Shown here one piece after another: positions 43,963-51,525 of a stretch of DNA of 64,000 nucleotides. Source of the stretch: Meiothermus sp. QL-1 (lineage in GTDB: Bacteria > Deinococcota > Deinococci > Deinococcales > Thermaceae); the NCBI RefSeq assembly GCF_003351145.1, contig NZ_QQSV01000007.1, positions 1-64,000 of the forward strand, in the 5' to 3' direction. Position 1 is the stretch's first letter. Each line of letters opens with the position of its first letter. A model generated the notes under the pieces. It was given only the letters and a program-made list of their open reading frames with translations, was not told the origin of the DNA and made no database searches. The position numbers were made by a program, and so were the translations under genes.

Positions 43963-44024
43963 CGCCTTCCTCCAAAACACAAGCCTTCCAAGTTTAGCAC
44001 AGGGGAGCTTCCCTTATAAACCCC

Positions 44025-44789
44025 CTAGCCGTGCAGCACCTTGGGCAGGCTCTGCCAGAGGATGAAAACCCCCATAACCACCAAAAAGCCAGCGAACCCC
44101 CGCCGCAGGGCCAGTTGGGGAATGGAGGCGGCCAGACGCCCCCCAAAAAGACTGCCCAGAATGCCCAGGGCCGAGAAAAGGAGCACCACCTCCCAGTTCA
44201 CGCTGTAGCCCTGCTGGGGCAGCAGGTGCAGGTACTTGTAAAAACCGCTGGCCGACTTCATGGCAATGATGACCAGGCTGGTCCCCACCGCCAGGTGCAT
44301 GGAAAGCCCGCCCAGCAGCACCAGGGCAGGGACAATCAAAAAGCCTCCACCCACCCCCACCAGCCCTGTCAGGGCCCCCACCACCAGGCCATCCAGGATG
44401 ATCTTGGGGTAGGAGCGGGGCTTGGGCTTGGCCTCCAGCCGGGGGGGGCGAAACATCATATAGGCAGCCAGCAACATCACCACGGCAAAAAGCCCGAGCT
44501 GCCACACCCCTGGCACCCACTGGGAGAGGTAAGCCCCCAGGTAGGTCCCGGCCATCCCGGGCAGACCGAACCACACCACGTTGCGCCAGTCGATGAGCCC
44601 CTTGCGGGCATAGGGCACCGCCCCGGCCAGGGCGATGAGGCCCACGATGGCCAGCGACTCGGCAATCGCCAGCTTATCGGGCTCGCCCACCAGGTAGACC
44701 AGGATGGGCACCGTAAGGATGGAGCCCCCCGAGCCCAACATCCCTAGGGCGAGACCGATGAGTATGGCCCCTAGGAGGGCTAGGAGCAT
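44025..44789 (-). CDS. TauE/SafE family anion exporter
   Basis: 254 residues, about 8 membrane helices. [21 protein letters not shown] and [20 protein letters not shown] are the two conserved Gly-rich half-repeats of TauE/SafE. Members export sulfite, sulfoacetate or related anions. Last gene of the sulfide-oxidation operon, overlapping the upstream rhodanese gene by 10 bases, so exporting sulfite or thiosulfate is a context-based inference. Confidence 0.88.
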   Translation of the reverse strand: MLLALLGAILIGLALGMLGSGGSILTVPILVYLVGEPDKLAIAESLAIVGLIALAGAVPYARKGLIDWRNVVWFGLPGMAGTYLGAYLSQWVPGVWQLGLFAVVMLLAAYMMFRPPRLEAKPKPRSYPKIILDGLVVGALTGLVGVGGGFLIVPALVLLGGLSMHLAVGTSLVIIAMKSASGFYKYLHLLPQQGYSVNWEVVLLFSALGILGSLFGGRLAASIPQLALRRGFAGFLVVMGVFILWQSLPKVLHG

Positions 44790-45109
44790 GGGGCCTCCTT
44801 GGGGCAGAGGGAGCGTTCGAGCGGGTAGCCCTGCGCGGCGTAGCCCTGGATACCCCCCACCAGCTTGCCCACCTCAAACCCCTCGTAGGCCAGGACCTCG
44901 GCGGCCAAACCCGCCCTGCTGCCGGTGGCGCAGATGGTCACGATGGGGCTTTTTAGCTGGTCCAGGTGGTCCAGCAGCTCCTCCAGCGGCAGGTTGCGCG
45001 AGCCCGGGACGCGGCCTTGGGCATACTCCTCCGGGGAGCGCACGTCCAGAAGAAGCGCCCCCCGCTTTCGCCAGAGGGAAAGCTCGTTTGGGAAGACGTC
45101 CTGCATCAT
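44780..45109 (-). CDS. Single-domain rhodanese-like protein
   Basis: 109 residues. Rhodanese fold: ALLLDVRSPEEYAQGRVPGS, NLPLEELLDHL, active loop ITICATGSRAGLA-type with a Cys (TICATGSRAG). A potential sulfurtransferase that carries persulfide on this Cys. It overlaps the next rhodanese gene by 4 bases upstream and the exporter gene downstream, so tightly coupled. Ends with extra Cys (LCPKEAPCS). Confidence 0.88.
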   Translation of the reverse strand: MMQDVFPNELSLWRKRGALLLDVRSPEEYAQGRVPGSRNLPLEELLDHLDQLKSPIVTICATGSRAGLAAEVLAYEGFEVGKLVGGIQGYAAQGYPLERSLCPKEAPCS

Positions 45110-45447
45110 TTCACCGGCAATCCCTGCCTTCTCCAGGCTTCTAGGCCTCCTGCCAGGTTGTAGACGCGAAAGCCCCTATCGGCCAGAAAACGAGCGGCCT
45201 GGGCGCTGCGGGCCCCGCTGCGGCACTGGCAGATGATCTCCTTGTCCCGGGGTAGCTTCTCCCATTCCTCGGCAAGGCGGTCGAGCGGAATGGACAAGGA
45301 GCCCGGTATCTTGGCCTCCTTTCGCTCCAACGGGGTGCGCACATCCAGAATCAAAGCCCCTGCCTTCGCCTTTTCGTAGGCCTCTAGAGGGTCCAGGCGG
45401 CCCACCGGGGCCCTTCCTGCCAGCAAGCCTTTGAGCCAGGCAATCAA
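45106..45447 (-). CDS. Single-domain rhodanese-like protein
   Basis: 113 residues. N-terminal hydrophobic/basic stretch (MIAWLKGLLAGRAP), then LILDVRTPLERKEAKIPGSL, SIPLDRLAEEWEKLP and active loop IICQCRSGARSAQ with the catalytic Cys in CRSGARS. Predicted persulfide-carrying sulfurtransferase. Overlaps both neighbouring rhodanese genes by 4 bases. Confidence 0.88.
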   Translation of the reverse strand: MIAWLKGLLAGRAPVGRLDPLEAYEKAKAGALILDVRTPLERKEAKIPGSLSIPLDRLAEEWEKLPRDKEIICQCRSGARSAQAARFLADRGFRVYNLAGGLEAWRRQGLPVK

Positions 45448-46106
45448 CGCTCCACCTCAAAGCCCGCCGCCATCCAGCCGTAGGTGCCGCCCTCGAGGTT
45501 CCCCACCAGGGAGCCGTCGAAGCCCTGGCCTACCAGGTAGGCCGAGGCCTGGGAGGAGCGGTTGCCCGAGGCGCAGACCAGCAGCAGCCTGCGGTCCTTG
45601 GGCAGCCGACCAGCCTCAGCCACAAAGCGGCTCAGAGGAATGTTCACCGCCCCCGGAAGGTGGCCCATGGCGTACTCGTAGGGCTCACGCACGTCCACCA
45701 CGTAAGCACCCTCCCTAATCCACTGCTGGGCTTCGTGGGGGGTTAGTTCGGTAAAGGGGGTCTCCTGATAGGTGGCCTCCTGGGGGGCGGTATCGAGCGG
45801 CAGACCCGCCTGGTACCAGGCCATGATGCCCCCTTCGAGGTTGAGAAGGTTGCTGTAGCCCTTGGCCGCAAGCCAGCCCGCGGCCTGGGCGCTGCGGTTG
45901 CCACCGCGGCAGTAGAGCACCACCGGCTTGTCTTTGGGAATCTCGCCATGGCGCTGGGCCAGCTCCGATAGGGGGATGAGCTTGGCCCCCTCGATGCGCG
46001 CCTGGGCATACTCCTCCGGCTCGCGCACATCCACGAAAAGGACGTTCTCCTCTTGCAGTTTGCGGGCTTCCTCAGGGCTGATATCGCGGTACGGTACAGC
46101 GAGCAT
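45444..46106 (-). CDS. Tandem-domain rhodanese
   Basis: 220 residues, two rhodanese modules in one chain. Module 1: VLFVDVREPEEYAQARIEGA and YCRGGNRSAQAA; module 2: AYVVDVREPYEYAMGHLPGA and VCASGNRSSQASAYL. Both active-site Cys are present, unusual because tandem rhodaneses often keep only the C-terminal one. Likely thiosulfate:acceptor sulfurtransferase feeding on persulfide from SQR or the CstB-like enzyme. Confidence 0.9.
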   Translation of the reverse strand: MLAVPYRDISPEEARKLQEENVLFVDVREPEEYAQARIEGAKLIPLSELAQRHGEIPKDKPVVLYCRGGNRSAQAAGWLAAKGYSNLLNLEGGIMAWYQAGLPLDTAPQEATYQETPFTELTPHEAQQWIREGAYVVDVREPYEYAMGHLPGAVNIPLSRFVAEAGRLPKDRRLLLVCASGNRSSQASAYLVGQGFDGSLVGNLEGGTYGWMAAGFEVER

Positions 46107-46114
46107 AGTCTCTC

Positions 46115-46423
46115 CTATACGGGGCTGGCACAGGGCAGACCGGCTTCACGCCAGGCCTTGAGGCCGCCCTCGAGCTGCCAGACCTTTTTGTGGCCCAGGT
46201 TTTGCAGCGTCTTCAGCGCCTCCTGCGAGCGGTTGCCGCTGCGGCAGTAAAGCAGCACCGGCCGCTCGCGCTCGAGGTACAAAGGCGCCAGCCGCTCCAG
46301 CTTGGAAAGGGGCAGCCGAAGCGCTCCGGGCAGCACGCCCTCCGCCCACTCGTGGGGCTCACGCACATCCACCACTTGATAGCGTTCCAGAGTCTGGTAG
46401 GCTTCCTTGACGTTCAGGTTCAT
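46115..46423 (-). CDS. Single-domain rhodanese-like protein
   Basis: 102 residues. YQVVDVREPHEWAEGVLPGA, RLPLSKLERLAPLY and active loop VLLYCRSGNRSQEAL with catalytic Cys. A short GlpE/PspE-type sulfurtransferase. GAAGGAGG precedes the ATG. It lies just after the putative hairpin terminator that follows the CstB-like gene, and 8 bases before the tandem rhodanese. Confidence 0.9.
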   Translation of the reverse strand: MNLNVKEAYQTLERYQVVDVREPHEWAEGVLPGALRLPLSKLERLAPLYLERERPVLLYCRSGNRSQEALKTLQNLGHKKVWQLEGGLKAWREAGLPCASPV

Positions 46424-46440
46424 AGTCCTCCTTCCGTCGG

Positions 46441-46465
46441 AAAACCCCTGGCCCGGGGCCAGGGG
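46441..46465 (-). terminator. Putative terminator/attenuator inside the sulfur operon
   Basis: A perfect 10-bp inverted repeat (CCCCTGGCCC / GGGCCAGGGG with one central base) followed on the minus strand by TTTT. Sits between the CstB-like gene and the downstream rhodanese gene. The short T-run suggests partial termination, lowering rhodanese/TauE expression relative to CstB. Confidence 0.55.
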
Positions 46466-46481
46466 AGCTCAACCTTTCGGA

Positions 46482-47924
46482 CTAGGCCCCCACCAGGGTC
46501 CGGGCCGGACCCTTCTCCACCGGGAAGCCCTCCTGCTGCCAGGCCCGGATTCCCCCAGTCAGGTTGATGAGGTTGGTGAAGCCTGCTGCCAAAAGCGCGC
46601 TGATGGCAGTAGAGGAGCGGTCGCCCCCCAGGCAGTGCACCACCACCGGCTTGTCCTTGGGGATCTGGTTCAGGTTGCGCATGACCCGACCTGCGTGGAG
46701 GTTCAGGGCCCCAGGGATGTGGCCAGCCTGGTACTCATCGGCCCCCCGCACGTCCAGCACCACTACCTCACCCCGCTCCCAGCGGGCCTTGGCTTCGGCC
46801 GCGGTAATCTGGGGCACGGTCTCGAGCTCGCCCTTGGCGTAGCCCTCGAGGCCCGGAATGAAGCCCACCACCCGGTCAAGCCCGATGCGGATGAGCTGCT
46901 TGACCAACTCCTCCACCCGCTCGGGGCTGGCCAGCAGGACAAGGTCGCGGTCGTAGGGCAGGAGCCATCCGGCCCAGGTGGAGAAATTCTTGCCGGCCGG
47001 AATGTTGATGGCACCCTTGAGGTGCCCCCCGGCGAAGGAGAGCTTGTCGCGGGTGTCCACCAGCAGGGCCCCTTCGGCCTGCTTTTGCCAGAAGGCCTCG
47101 GGGCTGAGCTGCGCAGGGCGGGGTAGGCTGCCCAGGATGGGCATCCCGTCGCGGTTCATCCGCTTCATCTGGGCGAAGTAGTAGGGTGCCTCGGGCTGGC
47201 CCGACAGCAGGGCCTTCACAAAGCCCTCCTCATCGTCTTTGCGCAGGTAGTCGGCCCACCAGGCAAAGCGCCGCTCGTAGCCTACGGTGGTGCTGGCCAC
47301 CGCCCCCAGGCCCTTGCCGCAGGCGCTGCCGGCCCCGTGGCCGGGCCAGACCTGTATGTAGTCGGGCAGGGTGAGGAATTTTTCCTTCAGGCTCCTATAC
47401 ATCTGCCGCGCCCCGAGTTCGGCGGTTCCCTTGATACCCGCGGCCTCTTCTAGCAGGTCGGGCCGGCCCACATCCCCTACGAACACGAAGTCGCCGGTGA
47501 GGAAGTAGCCGGGCTCGCTGGCCACGGCCCCATCCCGCACCAAAAAGCTCAGGTGCTCCGGGGTATGGCCGGGGGTGTGCACCGCGGTGAGGGTAATGTT
47601 CCCTACCTTGATCTCGTCGCCATCCTTTAGGAGCTGGTGGTCGTAGCCCTCCAGTCCCCTGTACTTCCAGTTTTCGTCGCCCTCATCGGAGAGGTAGAGC
47701 CTGGCCCCGGTGGCCTTGGCCAGCTCGCGGGCCCCAGAGAGATAGTCGGCGTGGATGTGGGTCTCGGTGACCGCCACAATCCTGAGGCCGTTCTTCCGCG
47801 CCTCCTCCAGGTAAACCTGGATGTCCCGCCGGGGGTCCACCACGATGGCCTCCCCCGTCGCCTGGCACCCGATCAGGTAGCTGCCCTGGGCCAGACCCTC
47901 CTCGTAGATGTGCTTGAAGAGCAT
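46482..47924 (-). CDS. Persulfide dioxygenase-rhodanese fusion (CstB-like)
   Basis: 480 residues from ATG 47924, ribosome site AGGAGG 6 nt upstream. Metallo-beta-lactamase-fold dioxygenase domain (1-240): THIHADYLSG (His56, His58, Asp60), HTPGHTPEHLSF (His116), TGDFVFVGDVGRPDLL (Asp145), VWPGHGAGS (His196); ETHE1-type Fe ligands. Then a rhodanese module without Cys (LLASPERVEELV) and a C-terminal active one with HCLGGDRSS. This three-part layout is that of Staphylococcus CstB, which oxidises persulfide to sulfite and forms thiosulfate. First gene of the rhodanese-TauE operon. Confidence 0.92.
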   Translation of the reverse strand: MLFKHIYEEGLAQGSYLIGCQATGEAIVVDPRRDIQVYLEEARKNGLRIVAVTETHIHADYLSGARELAKATGARLYLSDEGDENWKYRGLEGYDHQLLKDGDEIKVGNITLTAVHTPGHTPEHLSFLVRDGAVASEPGYFLTGDFVFVGDVGRPDLLEEAAGIKGTAELGARQMYRSLKEKFLTLPDYIQVWPGHGAGSACGKGLGAVASTTVGYERRFAWWADYLRKDDEEGFVKALLSGQPEAPYYFAQMKRMNRDGMPILGSLPRPAQLSPEAFWQKQAEGALLVDTRDKLSFAGGHLKGAINIPAGKNFSTWAGWLLPYDRDLVLLASPERVEELVKQLIRIGLDRVVGFIPGLEGYAKGELETVPQITAAEAKARWERGEVVVLDVRGADEYQAGHIPGALNLHAGRVMRNLNQIPKDKPVVVHCLGGDRSSTAISALLAAGFTNLINLTGGIRAWQQEGFPVEKGPARTLVGA

Positions 47925-47944
47925 GTGCAACCTCCTGGTCGTTA

Positions 47945-47973
47945 AGATATATCCCCTGGGGGTATTTTGTCAA
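47945..47973 (-). promoter_or_regulatory. Promoter of the CstB-like operon
   Basis: Minus strand: consensus TTGACA (47973-47968); -10 region TATATC with a 16-bp spacer or TATCTT with 18 bp (47951-47944). The -35 occupies the loop between two 19-bp inverted arms. Confidence 0.7.
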
Positions 47974-47990
47974 ATACCCCCAGGGGATAT
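47949..47990. promoter_or_regulatory. Paired CsoR/CstR-like operator: 19-bp inverted arms around the -35 box
   Basis: Perfect inverted repeat, arms 47949-47967 and 47972-47990, loop TGTC. Each arm is itself a near-palindrome of the form ATACCCCC-A-GGGGATAT. C-tract/G-tract dyads ending in TAT are typical of CsoR-family sites, including the persulfide sensor CstR. One arm lies in the -35/-10 spacer, the other upstream of -35, and reaches the stop of the SQR gene. It could also act as a hairpin after SQR, but no T-run follows. Confidence 0.65.
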
Positions 47991-49267
47991 CAGGCCCGGC
48001 CCTTTAGCATCAGGTTCCAGTACATAAAGGGCAGGCCGTACTTCTTGAGGAGCCACATATCGTAGCGTTCCTTCTGGGTGTTGATGAGGGGCACGGTGGG
48101 GTGCCAGACGTTGTCGTAGAGGAACTCGGCCAAAAACATCTTGCCGTAGGCGGTGACCAGGGGGCAGGAGGTGTAGCCGTCGTACTTCTTTTCCGGCGAC
48201 TTCCCCTTCATCACCGCAAGCAGGTTATCCACCAGCACCGGAGCCTGCTTGCGGATGGCCGCCCCAGTCTTGGAGGTGGGTAGGCTGCTGGCATCCCCCA
48301 GGCTGAAGACGTTGGGGAAGCGCACGTGTTGCAGGGTATGCTTGTCCACCTGCACCCAGCCCAAAGGGGTGGAGGGGTCAGCCAAGGGGCTCTGCTTGAT
48401 GAAGTCAGGGGCACTCTGCGGGGGCACCACGTGCAAAAAGTCGTAGGGAATGCGCACCCGGGGCCTGGGGGCCTGGGGGTTGGCCTTGACCTCGGGGTGG
48501 TTGGGGGTGAATTCGAAGACCGCTTCCTTCTTCTCCCCATCCACCGCCACCAGCTCGTGGTGGAAACGGGTGTCGATGCCGTAGCGCGCCACCACCCGGT
48601 CCAGCACCGCCTTCACCTCGGGCACCCCGAAGATGGTGGTGCCCGCCGAGCCAAAGATGATCTGGGCATCCTTGGCAAAGCCCTTGCGGCGGGCGTAGTC
48701 GGCGGTCAGGTACATGATCTTCTGGGGTGCCCCCCCGCACTTGATGGGGGTGCTGGGCGCGGTGAAGAGGGCCACCCCTCCCTTGAACTGCTGCAGGAAG
48801 GCCCAGGTCTTGGGAACCAGGTCGTAGCGGTAGTTGCTGGCCACCCCGTTTTTCCCCAGGGTCTCCTCCAGCCCCTCCACCTTGTGCCAGTCAAGCTGAA
48901 TGCCCGCTGCCACCACTAAAAACTCGTAGCCTACCTCCTTGCCCCCGCGGGTACGCACCACCTGCTGCGCGGGGTCAATCTCCTCGGCATAGTCGCGAAT
49001 CCAGCGCACCCCCGGGGGGACATAGCGCTCCTCGGGCCGTACAGTGGCCTCCAGGCTGTAGGCCCCCGCCCCCACCAGCGTCCAGGCCGGCTGGTAGTAG
49101 TGCCTTTCCGAGGGCTCTATAATGGCAACGTCCTCTACCCCCCGCCGGCGGAGCTGGGCCGCCACGGTAAGGCCAGCCGTACCCCCACCCACGATCAGAA
49201 CCCGATGCTGGAGACGCTCCTTGCTGCTGATCTGGAGACCTGTGGTCTTTTCTTCCCGTAGAATCAT
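47990..49267 (-). CDS. sqr: Sulfide:quinone oxidoreductase (SQR, two-cysteine type)
   Basis: 425 residues. FAD site VLIVGGGTAGLTVAAQL (23-39), second FAD block FLVVAAGIQLDW, catalytic Cys178 (TPIKCGGAPQK) and Cys369 (YTSCPLVTAYGK), C-terminal FSLGDASSLPTSKTGAAIRKQAP and amphipathic membrane-binding end. Two cysteines and the KCGGAPQK motif fit the mitochondrial-like type II SQR. Oxidises sulfide to protein or low-molecular persulfide and reduces quinone. AGGAGG upstream. Directly upstream of the CstB-like gene, divergent from LysR. Confidence 0.93.
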   Translation of the reverse strand: MILREEKTTGLQISSKERLQHRVLIVGGGTAGLTVAAQLRRRGVEDVAIIEPSERHYYQPAWTLVGAGAYSLEATVRPEERYVPPGVRWIRDYAEEIDPAQQVVRTRGGKEVGYEFLVVAAGIQLDWHKVEGLEETLGKNGVASNYRYDLVPKTWAFLQQFKGGVALFTAPSTPIKCGGAPQKIMYLTADYARRKGFAKDAQIIFGSAGTTIFGVPEVKAVLDRVVARYGIDTRFHHELVAVDGEKKEAVFEFTPNHPEVKANPQAPRPRVRIPYDFLHVVPPQSAPDFIKQSPLADPSTPLGWVQVDKHTLQHVRFPNVFSLGDASSLPTSKTGAAIRKQAPVLVDNLLAVMKGKSPEKKYDGYTSCPLVTAYGKMFLAEFLYDNVWHPTVPLINTQKERYDMWLLKKYGLPFMYWNLMLKGRA

Positions 49268-49290
49268 GGCTTTTTACCTCCTTTGGTCAT

Positions 49291-49315
49291 GGTTATACCC
49301 AGGGTAGATATAACC
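49291..49315. promoter_or_regulatory. Nested dyad in the SQR/LysR divergent promoter
   Basis: Outer arms GGTTATA (49291-49297) and TATAACC (49309-49315) are a perfect interrupted palindrome, the shape of a LysR-type site. Inside is TACCC-A-GGGTA (49296-49306), similar to the core of the operators before the CstB-like gene. The SQR -10 (TATAAC, minus, 49297-49292) overlaps it. Either LysR or a CsoR-family repressor could bind. Confidence 0.55.
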
Positions 49316-49379
49316 TTCAGTATGAGCAAATGGCGATTTGTTATACTCGACATTACATGTTGGGTCTCTTCACATAACC

Positions 49380-50282
49380 ATGCGCCTCAACCCTCGCTAT
49401 TTGGTGGTCTTCTGCGTGGTGGCCGAGCTGCGCAGCCTAAGCCGGGCGGCCGAGGTGCTAAACCTGAGCCAGCCTGCGGTCAGCAAGACCCTAAAAGCTC
49501 TGGAAGACGCGGTGCGCCAGCCCCTCTACCAGCGCACCTCCCAGGGCATCGCTCTTACCGAGGCGGGCAAGGCCCTGCTCCCTTATGCCTGCGCGGTCAA
49601 CCGCAGCCTGGCGCATGCCCTGCGCTTCATCGAGGAGAGGCGGCGACGGCGGGTGCTGCGGCTCGAGGTGGGCCTTTCCTGGAGCCTGATCCCCCGATAC
49701 CAAAACACCCTGTTGGCGTGGGCCAGCAGCCCGGAAGCCCGCTGTGAGTTCCAATTGACCAACGGCACCACCTTAGAGCTTCTGGAGAAGGTCTACCAGC
49801 GCGACATCGCCCTGGCTTTGGTGCTGGGCGGCACCGACGACCTGCCCGAACCCCTGATGGCCCACCGCATAAGCAGCGATGAGATGGTGCTGCTGGTGGC
49901 CCCCGACCACCCCTGGGCCCAGCTAGGCGGGGTGGCGCTGGGGCAGCTCGAGGGCATGCCCATCCTGGTGCCCCAGCGCAATTCCCGGCTGCGCCTTCGG
50001 CTGGAGCAGTTCCTCGAGCGCTACGGGATTGTCCCCTCGCGCCTGGTGGAGTGCGGCAGCCTGTACGGGGTCAAGACCGCGGCTGCGGCCGGGCTGGGGG
50101 TGGGACTCTCGAGCCGCTCCTTTGCAGAACCCGAGGTATCGGCCGGGCTGCTGCGCGCCCTTTGGGTGGAGGACGCCGGTTTTACCCTAGGGGTGCACTG
50201 GATCTCCTACCCCGAGGCCTCCTTGGACCACGCCACCCGTGAGCAGCTAGGCCACCTGTGGCGCTACCTGAACCCCCCCTAG
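49380..50282 (+). CDS. LysR-family transcriptional regulator
   Basis: 300 residues from ATG 49380. N-terminal winged helix RYLVVFCVVAELRSLSRAAEVL and LNLSQPAVSKTLKALEDAV, then a periplasmic-binding-like effector domain (RDIALALVLGG, DEMVLLVAPDHPWAQ, VECGSLYGVKTAAAAGLGVGL). Divergent from SQR with a dyad between them, the usual autoregulating LTTR layout, so SQR is the probable target; the pca/gal-type helix is close to GbpR/PcaQ-like members. The frame opens 14 codons upstream but the sequence there is promoter-like. Confidence 0.9.
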   Translation: MRLNPRYLVVFCVVAELRSLSRAAEVLNLSQPAVSKTLKALEDAVRQPLYQRTSQGIALTEAGKALLPYACAVNRSLAHALRFIEERRRRRVLRLEVGLSWSLIPRYQNTLLAWASSPEARCEFQLTNGTTLELLEKVYQRDIALALVLGGTDDLPEPLMAHRISSDEMVLLVAPDHPWAQLGGVALGQLEGMPILVPQRNSRLRLRLEQFLERYGIVPSRLVECGSLYGVKTAAAAGLGVGLSSRSFAEPEVSAGLLRALWVEDAGFTLGVHWISYPEASLDHATREQLGHLWRYLNPP

Positions 50283-50283
50283 C

Positions 50284-50736
50284 TCACCAGCCGCAAACCT
50301 GTCGCAAGGCCTCATAGACCCCCACGCCCACCGCCACCGCCAGGTTGAGCGAGCGCCCGCCTGGGCCCGGCATGGGAATACGCACCGCGGGGAACTGCGC
50401 CAGCACCTCCGAGGGTAGCCCCCGGCTTTCCGGACCGAAAAGCAGGTAGTCGCCCGACCTGTAGCGCACCGCGGTGTAGGGGATGGAGGCCTTGCTGCTA
50501 AACGCCCAGACCCGGGCGGCTGGGGGGAGGCTGCCCAGGAAGGCGGGCCAGGAGTCGTGCAGGGTGCAGTGGGCCACCGCCCAGTAGTCGAGCCCGGCCC
50601 GCCGCAGCTCAGCGCTGCCCCAGCGAAAGCCCAAGGGGCGGACAAGGTGGAGTTCAGCCCCCACTGCCGCGCAGGTGCGCAGGATATTGCCGGTATTCTG
50701 CGGAATTTCAGGCTGGTAGAGCACCACCCGCAGCAT
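50284..50736 (-). CDS. trmL: tRNA (cytidine(34)-2'-O)-methyltransferase
   Basis: 150 residues, SPOUT fold with C-terminal knot. VLYQPEIPQNTGNILRTCAA at the N-terminus, DYLLFGPESRGLPSEVL (SAM loop), IPMPGPGGRSLNLAVAVGVGVYEAL (knot). Methylates the wobble ribose of tRNA-Leu. The stop is one base from the convergent LysR stop. Follows the DUF190 gene on the same strand by one base. Confidence 0.95.
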   Translation of the reverse strand: MLRVVLYQPEIPQNTGNILRTCAAVGAELHLVRPLGFRWGSAELRRAGLDYWAVAHCTLHDSWPAFLGSLPPAARVWAFSSKASIPYTAVRYRSGDYLLFGPESRGLPSEVLAQFPAVRIPMPGPGGRSLNLAVAVGVGVYEALRQVCGW

Positions 50737-50737
50737 C

Positions 50738-51073
50738 TCACTCCCGCGCGCGGTACTGGATGACCTCCACCTTCTCCATGGTGATGAGTCCCTCCCGCAC
50801 CATCTGGTCTAGAGTGGGCAGAAAAGCCGCGATTTTCGCCTCGGTGTCTACAATCTCAACGCACACCGGCAGGTCTTCCGAAAGCTGAAGGATTTTGGCG
50901 CTGTGGATGCGGGAATGGGCCCCATACCCCATGAAGCCACGGAAGACGGTAGCCCCGGCCAGACCGGCCCGTTTGGCCTCGAGCACGATGGCCTCGTACA
51001 AGGGCCGCCCCTGCCACTTGTCCGACTCCCCCAAGAAAATCCGCACCAGCTTGGCTTCTCCTTCCAGCTTCAT
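50738..51073 (-). CDS. DUF190 family protein
   Basis: 111 residues; ATG overlaps the crcB stop (ATGA). PII-like fold: KLVRIFLGESDKWQGRPLYEAIVLEAKRAGLAGATVFRG with the GYGAHSRIHSAKIL loop and IVDTEAKIAAFLPTL. DUF190 genes sit beside crcB in many bacteria and may sense a ligand for fluoride export. Coupled translation supports a shared role. Confidence 0.9.
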   Translation of the reverse strand: MKLEGEAKLVRIFLGESDKWQGRPLYEAIVLEAKRAGLAGATVFRGFMGYGAHSRIHSAKILQLSEDLPVCVEIVDTEAKIAAFLPTLDQMVREGLITMEKVEVIQYRARE

Positions 51074-51444
51074 ACCCACCTCCCAGCCCAGCGGTAGGCC
51101 AGCAGAACCAGAGCAAAACCGAGCACCACGCTGCCCACCACGTATAAGAACGCCTTACCCCACTCCCCCTGCTGCACCAGGGTCAGGGTCTCCCAGCTGA
51201 AGGTAGAAAAGGTGGTGTACCCCCCCAGCACCCCTACCGCCAGGAAAAGCCGCCACTCCGGGCTCAAAGCCCCCTCCAGGCTCAGGCGGAGGACAATACC
51301 GATGAGAAAACTCCCGCTGATGTTGATGAGGAAGGTGCTCCAGGGAAAGCCCGGCCCCATATGCCCCTGCACCCAGGCCCCCAGCCCGTACCGTAGCACG
51401 GCCCCGATGGCCCCCCCCAGCAAGACCAGCAGGTAGCGATCCAC
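51070..51444 (-). CDS. crcB: Fluoride channel/exporter CrcB (Fluc)
   Basis: 124 residues, four membrane helices. LLVLLGGAIGAVLRYGLG, FLINISGSFLIGIVL (pore Asn) and GVLGGYTTFSTFSWETL (the Phe-box and Thr/Ser track). Forms a dual-topology dimer that lets fluoride out of the cell. Coupled to the DUF190 gene. I looked for a fluoride riboswitch upstream and did not see one. Confidence 0.95.
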   Translation of the reverse strand: MDRYLLVLLGGAIGAVLRYGLGAWVQGHMGPGFPWSTFLINISGSFLIGIVLRLSLEGALSPEWRLFLAVGVLGGYTTFSTFSWETLTLVQQGEWGKAFLYVVGSVVLGFALVLLAYRWAGRWV

Positions 51445-51513
51445 GCCGAACAGTATCCTGTCTAAAGAAGGCTTTAATCCAGACCCCAGCCTAATTTAAG
51501 GCCAGAACCCACA

Positions 51514-51519
51514 TAAACT
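51514..51519 (+). promoter_or_regulatory. Leaderless-type -10 box of the DUF4384-like lipoprotein gene
   Basis: TAAACT, 6 nt before ATG 51526. Confidence 0.5.
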
Positions 51520-51525
51520 AAAAGA

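Noticed and set aside
47941-47990. Terminator reading of the large inverted repeat after SQR
   Set aside because: Arms are perfect but no T-run follows on the minus strand, and a consensus -35 lies in the loop, so an operator/promoter reading is preferred; a mixed role is not excluded.
51445-51525. Possible fluoride riboswitch upstream of crcB
   Set aside because: I looked for the conserved pseudoknot elements on the minus strand and saw none; the gap is also short.
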